From: Poriferisocius sp965200775
GTDB taxonomy: Bacteria > Actinomycetota > Acidimicrobiia > Acidimicrobiales > Bin134
NCBI GenBank assembly: GCA_965200775.1
Contig: OZ241383.1
Span: 806,001 to 870,000, forward strand
Direction of reading: 5' to 3'
DNA: 64,000 bases
Part shown: piece by piece, positions 54,200 through 62,462 of the stretch
Layout of the letters: each line of letters starts with the position of its first letter
Position numbering within the stretch: the stretch's first letter is position 1
Position numbers and translations under genes: made by a program
Notes under the pieces: generated by a model
What the model was told of the DNA's origin: nothing
Databases searched by the model: none
The model's input: only the letters and a program-made list of their open reading frames with translations

Positions 54200-55603
54200 A
54201 TGTCGTCGGAAGCCCTTGCTCTAGACCTCAGCCGGTACAAGCTCGGCTGGAGCGACGAAGAGGATTACGTGTTCAAGCCCCAGAAGGGGCTGAACGCCGA
54301 CATCGTCCAGGAGATGTCGTGGATGAAGAGCGAACCCGACTGGATGCGCAAGTTCCGCATGAAGTCGCTCTCCCGGTTCGAGAAGCGGCCCATGCCCAAC
54401 TGGGGCGGCGACATGTCGGGCATCGACTTCGAGGACATCTACTACTACATCAAGCCCACCGAATCTCAGGTTGACGCCTGGGAAGACCTGCCCGACGCCA
54501 TCAAGGACACCTACGAGAAGCTGGGCATTCCCGAAGCCGAGCGCAAGTACCTGGCCGGAGTGACTGCCCAGTACGAGTCCGAGGTGGTGTTCCACCGCAA
54601 CCGGGAGGACCTCGAGCGCCAAGGGGTGCTGTTCTGCGACATGGACACCGCCCTGAAGGAGTATCCCGAGCTGGTGCAGGAATACTTCGGCACCGTCATC
54701 CCGCCGGGAGACAACAAGTTCGCCGCCCTCAACTCCGCGGTGTGGTCGGGGGGCAGCTTCATCTACGTGCCGCCCGGGGTGTCGGTGGACATGCCCCTGC
54801 AGGCTTACTTTCGCATCAACGCCGAGAACATGGGCCAGTTCGAGCGGACCCTGATAATCGCCGACGAGGGATCGCAGGTTCACTACATCGAAGGGTGCTC
54901 GGCCCCGGTGTACACCAGTGATTCGCTGCACTCCGCCGTGGTGGAGATCCTGGTCAAGGAATCGGCCCGGGTCACCTACACCACCATCCAGAACTGGTCC
55001 AACAACGTGTACAACCTGGTCACAAAGCGGGCCAAGGTCGAGGCCGAGGGTCACATGGAGTGGATCGACGGCAACATCGGCTCCCGCCTGACCATGAAGT
55101 ACCCGGCGGTGGTGATGGTGGGGCCCAAGGCCTCTGGTGAGGTGTTGTCGGTGGCCTACGCCGGTCCCGGCCAGCACCAGGACGCTGGGGCAAAGATGAC
55201 CCACGCCGCCCCGGAGACCACCTCCAAGATCGTGTCCAAGTCGATCTCCAACGGGGGTGGCCGCACAAGCTACAGGGGCTTGGTGCGGGTCGAGGACGAC
55301 GCTTACGGGTGCCGCAGCCACGTGCAGTGCGACGCGCTGATCCTCGACGAGGACAGCGTGTCCGACACCTACCCCTACATGGAGGTGGGCACTCGGGATG
55401 CGGAGATCGGCCATGAGGCCACCGTTTCCAAGGTGGCCGACGAGCAGTTGTTCTACCTGATGAGCCGGGGGCTGACCCAGGAGCAGGCCATGGGCATGAT
55501 CGTGAACGGCTTCATTGAGCCCATAACCCGCACGCTGCCGATGGAGTACGCCGTGGAGTGGAGCCGGCTCATTGAGTTGCAGATGGAGGGATCTGTCGGC
55601 TGA
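54200..55603 (+). CDS. sufB: Fe-S cluster assembly protein SufB
   Basis: 467 aa scaffold component of SufBCD, on which iron-sulfur clusters are built. Conserved parts: FAALNSAVWSGGSFIYVPPG, DEGSQVHYIEGCSAPVYTSD, GHMEWIDGNIGSRLTMKYP, RTSYRGLVRVEDDAYGCRSH and MGMIVNGFIEPITRTLPMEY. Length is standard. First gene of the forward suf operon; its TGA overlaps the next ATG (TGATG). Confidence 0.96.
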   Translation: MSSEALALDLSRYKLGWSDEEDYVFKPQKGLNADIVQEMSWMKSEPDWMRKFRMKSLSRFEKRPMPNWGGDMSGIDFEDIYYYIKPTESQVDAWEDLPDAIKDTYEKLGIPEAERKYLAGVTAQYESEVVFHRNREDLERQGVLFCDMDTALKEYPELVQEYFGTVIPPGDNKFAALNSAVWSGGSFIYVPPGVSVDMPLQAYFRINAENMGQFERTLIIADEGSQVHYIEGCSAPVYTSDSLHSAVVEILVKESARVTYTTIQNWSNNVYNLVTKRAKVEAEGHMEWIDGNIGSRLTMKYPAVVMVGPKASGEVLSVAYAGPGQHQDAGAKMTHAAPETTSKIVSKSISNGGGRTSYRGLVRVEDDAYGCRSHVQCDALILDEDSVSDTYPYMEVGTRDAEIGHEATVSKVADEQLFYLMSRGLTQEQAMGMIVNGFIEPITRTLPMEYAVEWSRLIELQMEGSVG

Positions 55604-55971
55604 TGCCCATGCGGCAGGACTGCAAGTACTTTGAGAGCCGCTCCTATCCCAACGGGGACACGGTTCGGAAGTGCGACTTGGACTTGGCCCCCGAGGCACC
55701 TTGGCGTTGCCCGGACGACTGTTCCGCTTTCGAGCGGCGGTTGGTGGATGTGAACTGGTCGCACGGAACGCTGGTGACGCCCCCCACCCCTGAGGAGCCA
55801 TCCAGCGTGGGCAGCGACGAGAGCATCGGCGCCCTGCTGGATGCGGCCGAGGACATCGTGAACGCCGCCGGTCCCCGGGTGTTGGCCGAGTTAGAGAAAG
55901 ACAAGTCCCGGCGGCGCCTGGGATTGGGAGGCGGTGGGAAGGCGAAGCGGCGGCGCCGCCGTCGCCGGTGA
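55603..55971 (+). CDS. Small 4-Cys protein with Arg-rich tail in the suf operon
   Basis: 122 aa, family not recognised. Cysteines at 7, 24, 36 and 40 (C-x16-C-x11-C-x3-C) lie in an aromatic/charged N-terminal half (DCKYFESRSYPNGDTVRKC, WRCPDDCSAFERR), suggesting a zinc or iron-sulfur site. A helical acidic stretch follows, then a C-terminus that is almost pure Arg/Lys. It is translationally coupled to sufB and lies 61 bp before sufD, so a role in cluster assembly or delivery, or nucleic-acid binding through the tail, is possible but inferred only from place and composition. Confidence 0.7.
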   Translation: MPMRQDCKYFESRSYPNGDTVRKCDLDLAPEAPWRCPDDCSAFERRLVDVNWSHGTLVTPPTPEEPSSVGSDESIGALLDAAEDIVNAAGPRVLAELEKDKSRRRLGLGGGGKAKRRRRRRR

Positions 55972-56032
55972 CCAGTGGCCCGCCGGGTGACGCCCGCAGT
56001 GCCGGTCTCCAGGATCAGTTGACGAAGAGCTT

Positions 56033-57340
56033 GTGAGCAAGACGAAGTTCACCCCGGAGGTGGCCGGATCGATCCCCGGCCCCGATTGGCTGGTGCGCCG
56101 TCGGTTGGCGGCTGCTGAGCAGGTGGCTGCCACAACTGTTCCGTCGGTTGAGGAGGAGGTATGGCGCTACACCCCCATCGGGCGGCTCGACCTCGACCGG
56201 TACCGGTTGGTTTCCGATCCCGGCGACCGGTCATCGGCACCCGTTCCCCACCACAGCGCCATTGCAGACACCAGCAACGGTCGGTTGGGATCGGTGGAGA
56301 TGTCCACCGATCTCGAAGCCAAGGGGGTGGAGATCAGGGCCCTGGGAGCCCAGGACTCCGAGCTGGCCGCAACTGTGGATGTGGACTTGTTCGCCACAAT
56401 GAACGCGGCGTTCTCGACTGAGCCGGTGCTGGTGCGGGTACCCACGGGGGTGAGCGTGGATGCCCCAATCGTGGTGCGCCACTGGTTGGACGCCGACGGC
56501 GGGGCGGTGTTCCCCCGGCTGATCGTGGACGCCGGGGCCGACTCCTCGGTGGAGGTGCTGGAGCTGTACGGCTCGGCTGACGTGGCCGCTTTCGTGAGCC
56601 CAGTGATCGAGATAAGGGTGGCCGCGGCTGCACGGGTTGGCTACCTGGCAGTGCAGGACCTCGGAGCCAAGGTTTGGCACATCGGGTCGCAGGTCAGCCA
56701 CATCGGGGCGCAGGCCCACCTCCGGGCTTCGTCGGCTGCGTTCGGCGGCGCCTACGCCCGGATGCGCCAGGACACCCACCTCTTCGGGCGGGGAGCGACC
56801 GGTGATCTGGTCTCATTGTACTTCGGCGACGGTGAGCAAACGCTTGACTTCCGCACCTTCCAGGACCACGCCGCTCCCGACACCTCGAGCTCCCTGCTGT
56901 TCAAGGGAGCGGTGGACGACACCTCCCGGTCGGTGTACACCGGTCTGATCCGGGTGCGACCCGTCGCCCGGGGCACCAACGCCTACCAAACCAACCGCAA
57001 TATCAAGCTTTCGGAGGATGCCTGGGCCGAGTCGGTGCCCAACCTGGAGATCGAGAACAACGAGGTGCATTGCAACCACGCCTCTGCGGTGGGGCCGATT
57101 GACACCGATCAACTCTTTTACTTGGAGAGCCGGGGCGTGCCCACCGAAACCGCCGAGCGGCTCATCCTGTCGGGATTCTTCGACGAGGTGCTGGACCGGT
57201 TTCCGGTACCCGGCGCGGTGCCCGCGGTGCGGGATCGGCTTCAGGCCAAGATCTCCGGGGTGAGCCACCACGGATCGACCCCGGCCAACGAAGCAGGCTC
57301 AGCCAACGGGACGAGCTCAACCAAAGAGGCGGGGCGATGA
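56033..57340 (+). CDS. sufD: Fe-S cluster assembly protein SufD
   Basis: 435 aa, paralogue and partner of SufB. It keeps VYTGLIRVRPVARGTNAYQT, NLEIENNEVHCNHASAVGPI, QLFYLESRGVPTETAERLIL and GFFDEVLDRFPVP. GTG start. The C-terminus is a low-complexity Asn/Gly/Ser/Ala tail that differs from the usual end. The stop overlaps the Rieske gene start at ATGA. Confidence 0.92.
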   Translation: MSKTKFTPEVAGSIPGPDWLVRRRLAAAEQVAATTVPSVEEEVWRYTPIGRLDLDRYRLVSDPGDRSSAPVPHHSAIADTSNGRLGSVEMSTDLEAKGVEIRALGAQDSELAATVDVDLFATMNAAFSTEPVLVRVPTGVSVDAPIVVRHWLDADGGAVFPRLIVDAGADSSVEVLELYGSADVAAFVSPVIEIRVAAAARVGYLAVQDLGAKVWHIGSQVSHIGAQAHLRASSAAFGGAYARMRQDTHLFGRGATGDLVSLYFGDGEQTLDFRTFQDHAAPDTSSSLLFKGAVDDTSRSVYTGLIRVRPVARGTNAYQTNRNIKLSEDAWAESVPNLEIENNEVHCNHASAVGPIDTDQLFYLESRGVPTETAERLILSGFFDEVLDRFPVPGAVPAVRDRLQAKISGVSHHGSTPANEAGSANGTSSTKEAGR

Positions 57341-57678
57341 GCGCCGAAAGGGTGGTGCTGTGCAGGTTTGAGGAGCTGACCGACGAGGGTGCTCGGCGGT
57401 TCGACGTGACCGTTGCCGGCGCGGTCCACCGGGTAGCGGTGGTCCGTCTGGGCGATGACCTGTATGCCCTGGGCGATACGTGCAGCCACGCCGATTACTC
57501 GCTGTCCGAGGGGGAGGTCGATCCCGAGGACGGCACCATCGAGTGTTGGAAGCACGGCAGCCTGTTCTCGTTGACCACCGGCGAAGCCGAGACCCTGCCT
57601 GCCATCCACCCGGTACCCGTTTATCGCACCGGCGTGGACGGGGGACAGGTGTGGCTGGAGGTGACCCACGATGAGTGA
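57337..57678 (+). CDS. Rieske-type ferredoxin
   Basis: 113 aa [2Fe-2S] Rieske protein. Cluster ligands Cys49/His51 (CSHADYSL) and Cys70/His73 (CWKHGSLF) are visible. Like other small soluble ferredoxins of dioxygenase type (NirD/BphF-like) found in actinobacterial suf operons, it may be a client or electron donor during cluster assembly. The end CGATGAGTGA is repeated 17 bp on, at the start of sufC. Confidence 0.9.
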   Translation: MSAERVVLCRFEELTDEGARRFDVTVAGAVHRVAVVRLGDDLYALGDTCSHADYSLSEGEVDPEDGTIECWKHGSLFSLTTGEAETLPAIHPVPVYRTGVDGGQVWLEVTHDE

Positions 57679-57687
57679 GGACCCGCG

Positions 57688-58482
57688 ATGAGTGACGCAG
57701 GCTCCAGCGAGTTGGTGGTCGAGGGACTCCACGTTCGGGTTGGGGGCCAGATGGTGCTGAACGGGGTGGACCTTCGGGTGGCCTCCGGCGAGGTCCACGC
57801 CGTGATGGGTCCCAACGGATCGGGAAAGTCAACCCTGGCCCTGGCCATCATGGGACGGCCCGGATACGAGGTGGTGGCGGGGTCGATCACCTTGGACGGT
57901 GTCGATCTGGTGGGCCTGTCCCCGTGGGAGCGAGCCCATGCCGGGCTATTTTCCACCCATCAGTACCCCACCGAGGTACCCGGAGTGGGCCTGGAGACCA
58001 TGCTGGAGGCGGCAGTGGCCGCTTCCGGGGGAGACCGAACCACGGTTGCTGCCCGGTTGGCAGCCGAGGCCGAGCAGGTGGGCTTCGGGACCGAACTGCT
58101 GAACCGGTCGCTGAACGTCGACCTGTCGGGGGGCGAGCACAAGCGCAGCGAGGCGATCCAGCTTGGAGTGCTTGGCCCCCGCATCGCCATCCTCGACGAG
58201 CTGGACAGCGGCTTGGATGTGGACGCCTTGGCTACGGTCAGCCACCGCATCGAGGAAGCCACCCACCAGGACAACCTCGGCGTGCTGGCCATCACCCATT
58301 TCAGCCGCCTTCTCACCGTGCTCCACGCCGACGTGGTACACATCCTCATAGGTGGCATTATCAGGGAGACAGGGGGCCCCGAACTAGCTGCCCAGTTGGA
58401 GGAGACCGGTTACACCCCCTGGATCGACATCCGAACCACATCCCCTGTGGACATTCACCTGGGAGGAGACCCATGGCCGTAG
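57688..58482 (+). CDS. sufC: Fe-S cluster assembly ATPase SufC, first paralogue
   Basis: 264 aa ABC ATPase. Walker A GPNGSGKSTLALAIMG, Q-loop STHQYPTEVPGV, signature LSGGEHKRSEAIQLGVL and Walker B IAILDELDSGLDVDAL. The signature and Walker B differ from the more canonical copy at 60708-61463 (FSGGEKKRNEV, MAILDETDSGLD). It is in an operon with sufB and sufD and would be their energy unit. ATG 57688 is 9 bp after the Rieske gene. Confidence 0.9.
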   Translation: MSDAGSSELVVEGLHVRVGGQMVLNGVDLRVASGEVHAVMGPNGSGKSTLALAIMGRPGYEVVAGSITLDGVDLVGLSPWERAHAGLFSTHQYPTEVPGVGLETMLEAAVAASGGDRTTVAARLAAEAEQVGFGTELLNRSLNVDLSGGEHKRSEAIQLGVLGPRIAILDELDSGLDVDALATVSHRIEEATHQDNLGVLAITHFSRLLTVLHADVVHILIGGIIRETGGPELAAQLEETGYTPWIDIRTTSPVDIHLGGDPWP

Positions 58483-58772
58483 ACGCCGACGCCAAGCGAC
58501 TGCTCAGCGATGAGGAGGTGGCCACCGCCCTGGAGGACCTTCCAGGCTGGGAACACCGGGGGGACAAACTCCACGCCACGTTCAAGTTTGCCGACTTCTC
58601 CGAGGCCTTCGGGTTCATGTCCCGGGTGGCGTTGATCTCCGAGCGCCTGTTCCACCATCCGGAATGGTCCAACGTCTGGGCCACCGTCGAGATCGACATC
58701 ACCAACCACGCCGCCGGCGGTCTCACCGAACTCGACCTCGAATTCGCCCGCCGCGTCAACGCAGTGGCCTGA
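58473..58772 (+). CDS. phhB: Pterin-4a-carbinolamine dehydratase
   Basis: 99 aa PCD/DCoH enzyme that dehydrates 4a-hydroxytetrahydropterin. The active-site motif FHHPEWSNVWATVEIDITNH with the following LTELD is intact. A strong GGGAGGAG precedes the ATG, which lies inside the last codons of sufC1 (10-bp overlap). A link between this pterin enzyme and Fe-S assembly is not known; the proximity is still notable. Last gene of the forward suf operon. Confidence 0.9.
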   Translation: MAVDADAKRLLSDEEVATALEDLPGWEHRGDKLHATFKFADFSEAFGFMSRVALISERLFHHPEWSNVWATVEIDITNHAAGGLTELDLEFARRVNAVA

Positions 58773-58842
58773 GTTCGGACTACCGCGTAATCAATACCGC
58801 TATGAATACCCTGACCTGGGCGGTTTGGCCGGTCAGGCCGGG

Positions 58843-58884
58843 CCTATGCCTCGGAACCTAAGCCTCGGAATCTAAGCCTCCGAA
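58843..58884 (-). repeat. Three 14-bp tandem repeats covering the sufU stop codon
   Basis: Units at 58843, 58857 and 58871 differ by one or two bases. Each contains TAG on the minus strand; the first in mRNA order is the sufU stop, and the next two come 14 and 28 nt later in the two other frames. Confidence 0.8.
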
Positions 58885-59372
58885 GCAGTAACCGCTTCGT
58901 CCAGGGCCTGGGTGAGGGTGATCCAGGAGAGGGTGGCGCACTTGATCCTCACAGGGAACTTGACCACCCCCTTCAGGGCCTCCAGGTCTCCCAGCTTGAT
59001 GTCAGGGCTGCCGGCTTCGGACCCGTTGTTCTCGGCGTCGTCGCTGCTGTAATCGGCATCAGACTCGGGCTCGATGGACATCATGGTCTTGAACGCCCGG
59101 TTGAGCTTGCGCAGCTCCCCGGTAGTGCGGCCCTTGGCTGCGATTGACATCATCGACGCCGACGCCTGGCTGATCGAGCATCCCTGCCCGCCGACCCTGA
59201 TGTCGTTGATCACCCCGTCGTCAACCTCCACATAGACGATCACCTCATCGCCGCACAAGGGGTTGAAGCCCTCGGCTCGGACGGCAGGAGGAGCTTCCAG
59301 CTCTCCCCGGTTGCGGGGATTGCGGTAGTGGTCGAGGATGATCTCCCGGTAAAGATCTTCAAGGTTGGGCAT
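58872..59372 (-). CDS. sufU: SufU-type iron-sulfur scaffold/sulfur-transfer protein
   Basis: 166 aa of the NifU-N/SufU family, which takes sulfur from SufS. Cys40 (NPLCGDE), Cys65 (GQGCSIS) and Cys145 (RIKCATLSW) are conserved, together with Asp42. An acidic insertion (about 102-124: EPESDADYSSDDAENNG...) makes it longer than firmicute SufU, as usual in actinobacteria. It lies 112 bp downstream of sufS, on the same strand. Confidence 0.93.
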   Translation of the reverse strand: MPNLEDLYREIILDHYRNPRNRGELEAPPAVRAEGFNPLCGDEVIVYVEVDDGVINDIRVGGQGCSISQASASMMSIAAKGRTTGELRKLNRAFKTMMSIEPESDADYSSDDAENNGSEAGSPDIKLGDLEALKGVVKFPVRIKCATLSWITLTQALDEAVTASEA

Positions 59373-59484
59373 GGCAAAAGTTGGGCTCGGCGAAAATCGG
59401 GCCTAGAGGCGACTCGTCGGCCTCACCAGCTTACGGGCCCCGGATCGTGAATGGGCACTTTTGACGGGCTCCGCCATGGCCTGC

Positions 59485-60717
59485 TCAGAGCGCAAACATG
59501 TCGTCGGCGTCAACCAGAGCGTCGGCCAAGGCGTCCACGTCGGACTCGTCGTTGTACACGTAAAGGGACGCCCTGCTGGTGGCGTTGCAGCCCAGCACGC
59601 GCATCAGCGGCTTGGCGCAGTGGTGGCCGGCCCGCACGCACACCCCGGATTGATCCAGCACCTGGGCCAGGTCGTGAGGGTGGATCCCCTTGTACTCGAA
59701 CGACAGAACCCCGCCACGCTCGGCCGGCTCGGTGGGTCCGTGAATCTTGATGTCGTCGCCGTACCGTTGGGTGAGGGTTCGCAGCGCATAGCCGGTGAGG
59801 GCCACCTCGTGCTCCCGTATCTCCTCCATGCCCAGGCCGGTTAGATAGTCCACCGCCGCCCCCAACCCGACGGCCTCTGCGATGGGAGGGGTGCCGGCCT
59901 CGAACTTCCACGGCACGTCGGCAGTGCTGAACCCCTCCTTGGTCACATTGAGGATCATCTCGCCCCCGCCCAAAAACGGCGGCATGGCCTCCAGCAGCTC
60001 GGATCGGGCCCACAGCACCCCGATACCGGTGGGGCCGCACATCTTGTGACCGGTGAACGCCACGAAGTCGGCCCCCATCTCCACCACGTTGGTAGTCAGG
60101 TGGGGGGTGTACTGGCTGGCGTCCACCAGCATCAGCGCTCCCACCCGGTGAGCGGCGTCGGCGAGCTGCCGCACCGGGGTGATGGTCCCCAGCACGTTGG
60201 ACACAGCGGCCACGCTCACCAGCCGAGCCCCGTCGAGCAGCCGATCCAGATCGGTCAGATCAAGGTGGCCGTCAGGGCCGATGGGAATCCAGCGCAGCTC
60301 GATGCCCTGCTCAGCGGCCAGCATGTGCCAGGGGACGATGTTGGCGTGGTGTTCCAACTCGGTTATCACAACCGGGTCGCCGGGCTTCAGGTTGGCCCGT
60401 CCCCAGGTGCGGGCCACCAGGTTGATGGCCTCGGTGGCATTCTTGGCGAAGATCACTTCGGACGACCGAGGGGCGCCGATGAAGCGGGCCACTTTGTCCC
60501 GGGCCTGCTCCAACGCCTCGGTGGACTCCACCGCCAACTGGTACGAACCCCGGTGGACGTTGGAGTTGGTTTGTTCGTAGTACTCGGTGATGGCGTCGAT
60601 CACCTGACGGGGCTTGTGGGACGTGGCCGCCGAGTCGAGGTACACCAGACGGCGGCCGTGAACCTGACGACACATGATGGGAAAGTCGCCCCGGATCACA
60701 GCCGGATCTAACGCCAT
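59485..60717 (-). CDS. sufS: Cysteine desulfurase SufS
   Basis: 410 aa class V PLP enzyme that removes sulfur from cysteine. Lys225 (TGHKMCGPTGIG) binds PLP and Cys367 (RAGHHCAKPLM) carries the persulfide. RGSYQLAVESTEALEQARDK and the ELEHHANIVPW motif mark the group II SufS type. Its start overlaps the end of sufC2 by 10 bp. Confidence 0.96.
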   Translation of the reverse strand: MALDPAVIRGDFPIMCRQVHGRRLVYLDSAATSHKPRQVIDAITEYYEQTNSNVHRGSYQLAVESTEALEQARDKVARFIGAPRSSEVIFAKNATEAINLVARTWGRANLKPGDPVVITELEHHANIVPWHMLAAEQGIELRWIPIGPDGHLDLTDLDRLLDGARLVSVAAVSNVLGTITPVRQLADAAHRVGALMLVDASQYTPHLTTNVVEMGADFVAFTGHKMCGPTGIGVLWARSELLEAMPPFLGGGEMILNVTKEGFSTADVPWKFEAGTPPIAEAVGLGAAVDYLTGLGMEEIREHEVALTGYALRTLTQRYGDDIKIHGPTEPAERGGVLSFEYKGIHPHDLAQVLDQSGVCVRAGHHCAKPLMRVLGCNATSRASLYVYNDESDVDALADALVDADDMFAL

Positions 60718-61463
60718 GCCTCAAACCCCTCGGCATCCAGCTGGGCGGCCAGCTCGAAGCCGCCGCTGGCCACGATCTTGCCGCCCATCAGGATGTGAAC
60801 GTGGTCGGGTTGCAGATGGTCGAGCAGGCGGCGGAAGTGGGTAATGGCCAGCACTCCCATCTCCGGCCGGTCGGCCCGCACATCCTGCACCCCGTTGGCC
60901 ACGATCTCCAGAGCATCAATGTCCAAACCCGAGTCGGTCTCGTCGAGGATGGCCATCTCCGGTTCCAGAATGGCCAACTGGAGCACCTCGTTGCGCTTCT
61001 TCTCCCCGCCGGAGAACCCGTCGTTCAGGTAACGGTCGGCGAACGACTGGTCCATGCCGTAGCGCTCCATCCAGTCCATTATCGCCATCCGCAGCTCCAG
61101 CACCGACATGTCGATGCCCTTGCGGGCCGACAGGGCCTGGCGCAGGAAGTTGATCACCGAAACGCCGGGGAACTCCTGGGGGTACTGGAAGGCCAGGAAC
61201 AGGCCCGCCTTGCCCCGGACATCAGCGCTCCAGTCGGTTATGTCGTCACCCTTGAAGCGGATGCTGCCTCCGGTTACCTCGTACTCGGGACTGGCCAGAA
61301 GCGTGCTGGCCAGGGTGGACTTGCCCGAACCGTTGGGCCCCATGAGGGCGTGTACTTCACCTGCTCTCACCACCAGGTCGATGCCGGACAGGATGGGGAT
61401 GCCGTCGGCGGTGGAGACGTGCAGGTTCTCGACCTCGAACAGGGGGGGCACGGCTGGGGCCAC
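60708..61463 (-). CDS. sufC: Fe-S cluster assembly ATPase SufC, second (canonical) paralogue
   Basis: 251 aa ABC ATPase with Walker A GPNGSGKSTLASTLL, Q-loop LAFQYPQEFPGV, the SufC signature FSGGEKKRNEVLQL and Walker B MAILDETDSGLDIDAL. This matches textbook SufC more closely than the copy at 57688. It heads the reverse operon sufC-sufS-sufU. GTG 61463 lies 6 nt behind a TAGAAT hexamer. Confidence 0.94.
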   Translation of the reverse strand: MAPAVPPLFEVENLHVSTADGIPILSGIDLVVRAGEVHALMGPNGSGKSTLASTLLASPEYEVTGGSIRFKGDDITDWSADVRGKAGLFLAFQYPQEFPGVSVINFLRQALSARKGIDMSVLELRMAIMDWMERYGMDQSFADRYLNDGFSGGEKKRNEVLQLAILEPEMAILDETDSGLDIDALEIVANGVQDVRADRPEMGVLAITHFRRLLDHLQPDHVHILMGGKIVASGGFELAAQLDAEGFEAWR

Positions 61464-61469
61464 CTGTCC

Positions 61470-61475
61470 ATTCTA
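61470..61475 (-). promoter_or_regulatory. -10 element of the sufC2-sufS-sufU operon (leaderless type)
   Basis: Minus-strand TAGAAT, five of six consensus bases, 6 nt before the GTG of sufC2. Confidence 0.55.
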
Positions 61476-61480
61476 CGCGG

Positions 61481-61496
61481 GGGACGTAGCCGTCCC
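61481..61496. promoter_or_regulatory. Candidate operator near the sufC2 promoter
   Basis: Inverted repeat GGGACG-TAGC-CGTCCC, 6-bp perfect arms, covering the spacer/-35 zone of the sufC2 promoter. A binding site for an Fe-S-responsive regulator is possible; no regulator gene lies in the window. Confidence 0.35.
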
Positions 61497-61514
61497 TACC
61501 ACCGTAAGAACGGG

Positions 61515-61630
61515 AACCGGGAGAATCGAGAGGACCGGGAAGGATCGGAGTCGGTAGAACGGGAAGGACTGAAACCGGGAGAATCGAGAGGACGGGTAAC
61601 GATTGGAGTCGGTAGAACCGAAAACTCCGG
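61515..61630. repeat. 58-bp tandem repeat between sufC2 and the MBL hydrolase gene
   Basis: AACCGGGAGAATCGAGAGGA starts at 61515 and again at 61573, and GGAGTCGGTAGAAC recurs at 61547 and 61605, both 58 bp apart, about 85% identical over 46 bases. It lies just past the stop of the MBL gene and is not coding. Confidence 0.8.
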
Positions 61631-61642
61631 CGGGCTTGCCGG

Positions 61643-62251
61643 CTACCAGCCCCGGTCGATCCACTCCTGGAGGTTGGGGGCTTCCGACCCGATGGTGGTT
61701 TGGTCGCCGTGGCCGGGCAAAACCAGGGTGTCGGCGGGTAGGGGAGAGAACATCCTCTGGTCGATCGACTTGATGATGGTGTCGAAGTCGCCTCCCTCGA
61801 AGCCGGTGGCGCCGGGGCCGCCGGGGAAGAGGGTGTCGCCGGAGAACAGGATGGGCGAACCCTCCAGGCGGAACGACATCGACCCGGGTGTGTGGCCCGG
61901 TGTGTGGATGCAGTGCAAGCGGAGCCGGCCCACCTCGATCACCGACTCGTCCTCGAGCAGGTAGTCGTAGGCGTCGAGCATGGCGGCGTCCTCGGCGGTG
62001 ACCCCCACGTCGTAGCCGGCGTCGCGCACCGCCGGGATGGCTTGGATGTGGTCCCAGTGCCCGTGTGTTTCCAGGATGGTGCGCACTCCGAGAGCCGAGC
62101 ACAGTTCCAGCAGCAGGTCGTGTTCGTTGGCGGCGTCTATCAGCACCGCTTCCCCGGTCTGGCGGCAGCGGACCACGAAAACGTTGTTGTCCATCGGCCC
62201 CACCACCACTTTGTGGATCTCGGCTTGGGTGTCTTGCCAGTGCAGGGTCAT
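61643..62251 (-). CDS. MBL-fold metallo-hydrolase (glyoxalase II-like)
   Basis: 202 aa with the metallo-beta-lactamase metal motif THGHWDHIQAI, the later ligands in HTPGHTPGS, SGDTLFPGG and PGHGD. This is the compact GloB-like form, which may hydrolyse thioesters; persulfide dioxygenase is an alternative. It is upstream of the sufC2 operon on the same strand, separated by the 58-bp repeats. 211 bp without recognisable features lie upstream, towards the acyl-CoA dehydrogenase gene. Confidence 0.87.
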   Translation of the reverse strand: MTLHWQDTQAEIHKVVVGPMDNNVFVVRCRQTGEAVLIDAANEHDLLLELCSALGVRTILETHGHWDHIQAIPAVRDAGYDVGVTAEDAAMLDAYDYLLEDESVIEVGRLRLHCIHTPGHTPGSMSFRLEGSPILFSGDTLFPGGPGATGFEGGDFDTIIKSIDQRMFSPLPADTLVLPGHGDQTTIGSEAPNLQEWIDRGW

Positions 62252-62462
62252 GTCGGGTTCGCTCGCAATCTGGTTTTGACCTGTCGGCCCCGATTTGGTC
62301 CCGGCTCAAGTCTCTTACTTGGCCTGCTTGATTGTGCCCCATTCTCCGGCCCGGCGGTGAATCCGACTTCGCGTCAGGTTCTTGTTGCCGGTCGGGTGGT
62401 GATTTGGGCGGTTGGTGGCTCCGGGCATGGATACCGCAGGCGCCGTCTAGTAGAAACAGGAC

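Noticed and set aside
57688..61463. Two sufC genes as an assembly duplication
   Set aside because: The two proteins differ clearly in signature, Walker B and Q-loop surroundings and lie in different operons, so they are true paralogues.
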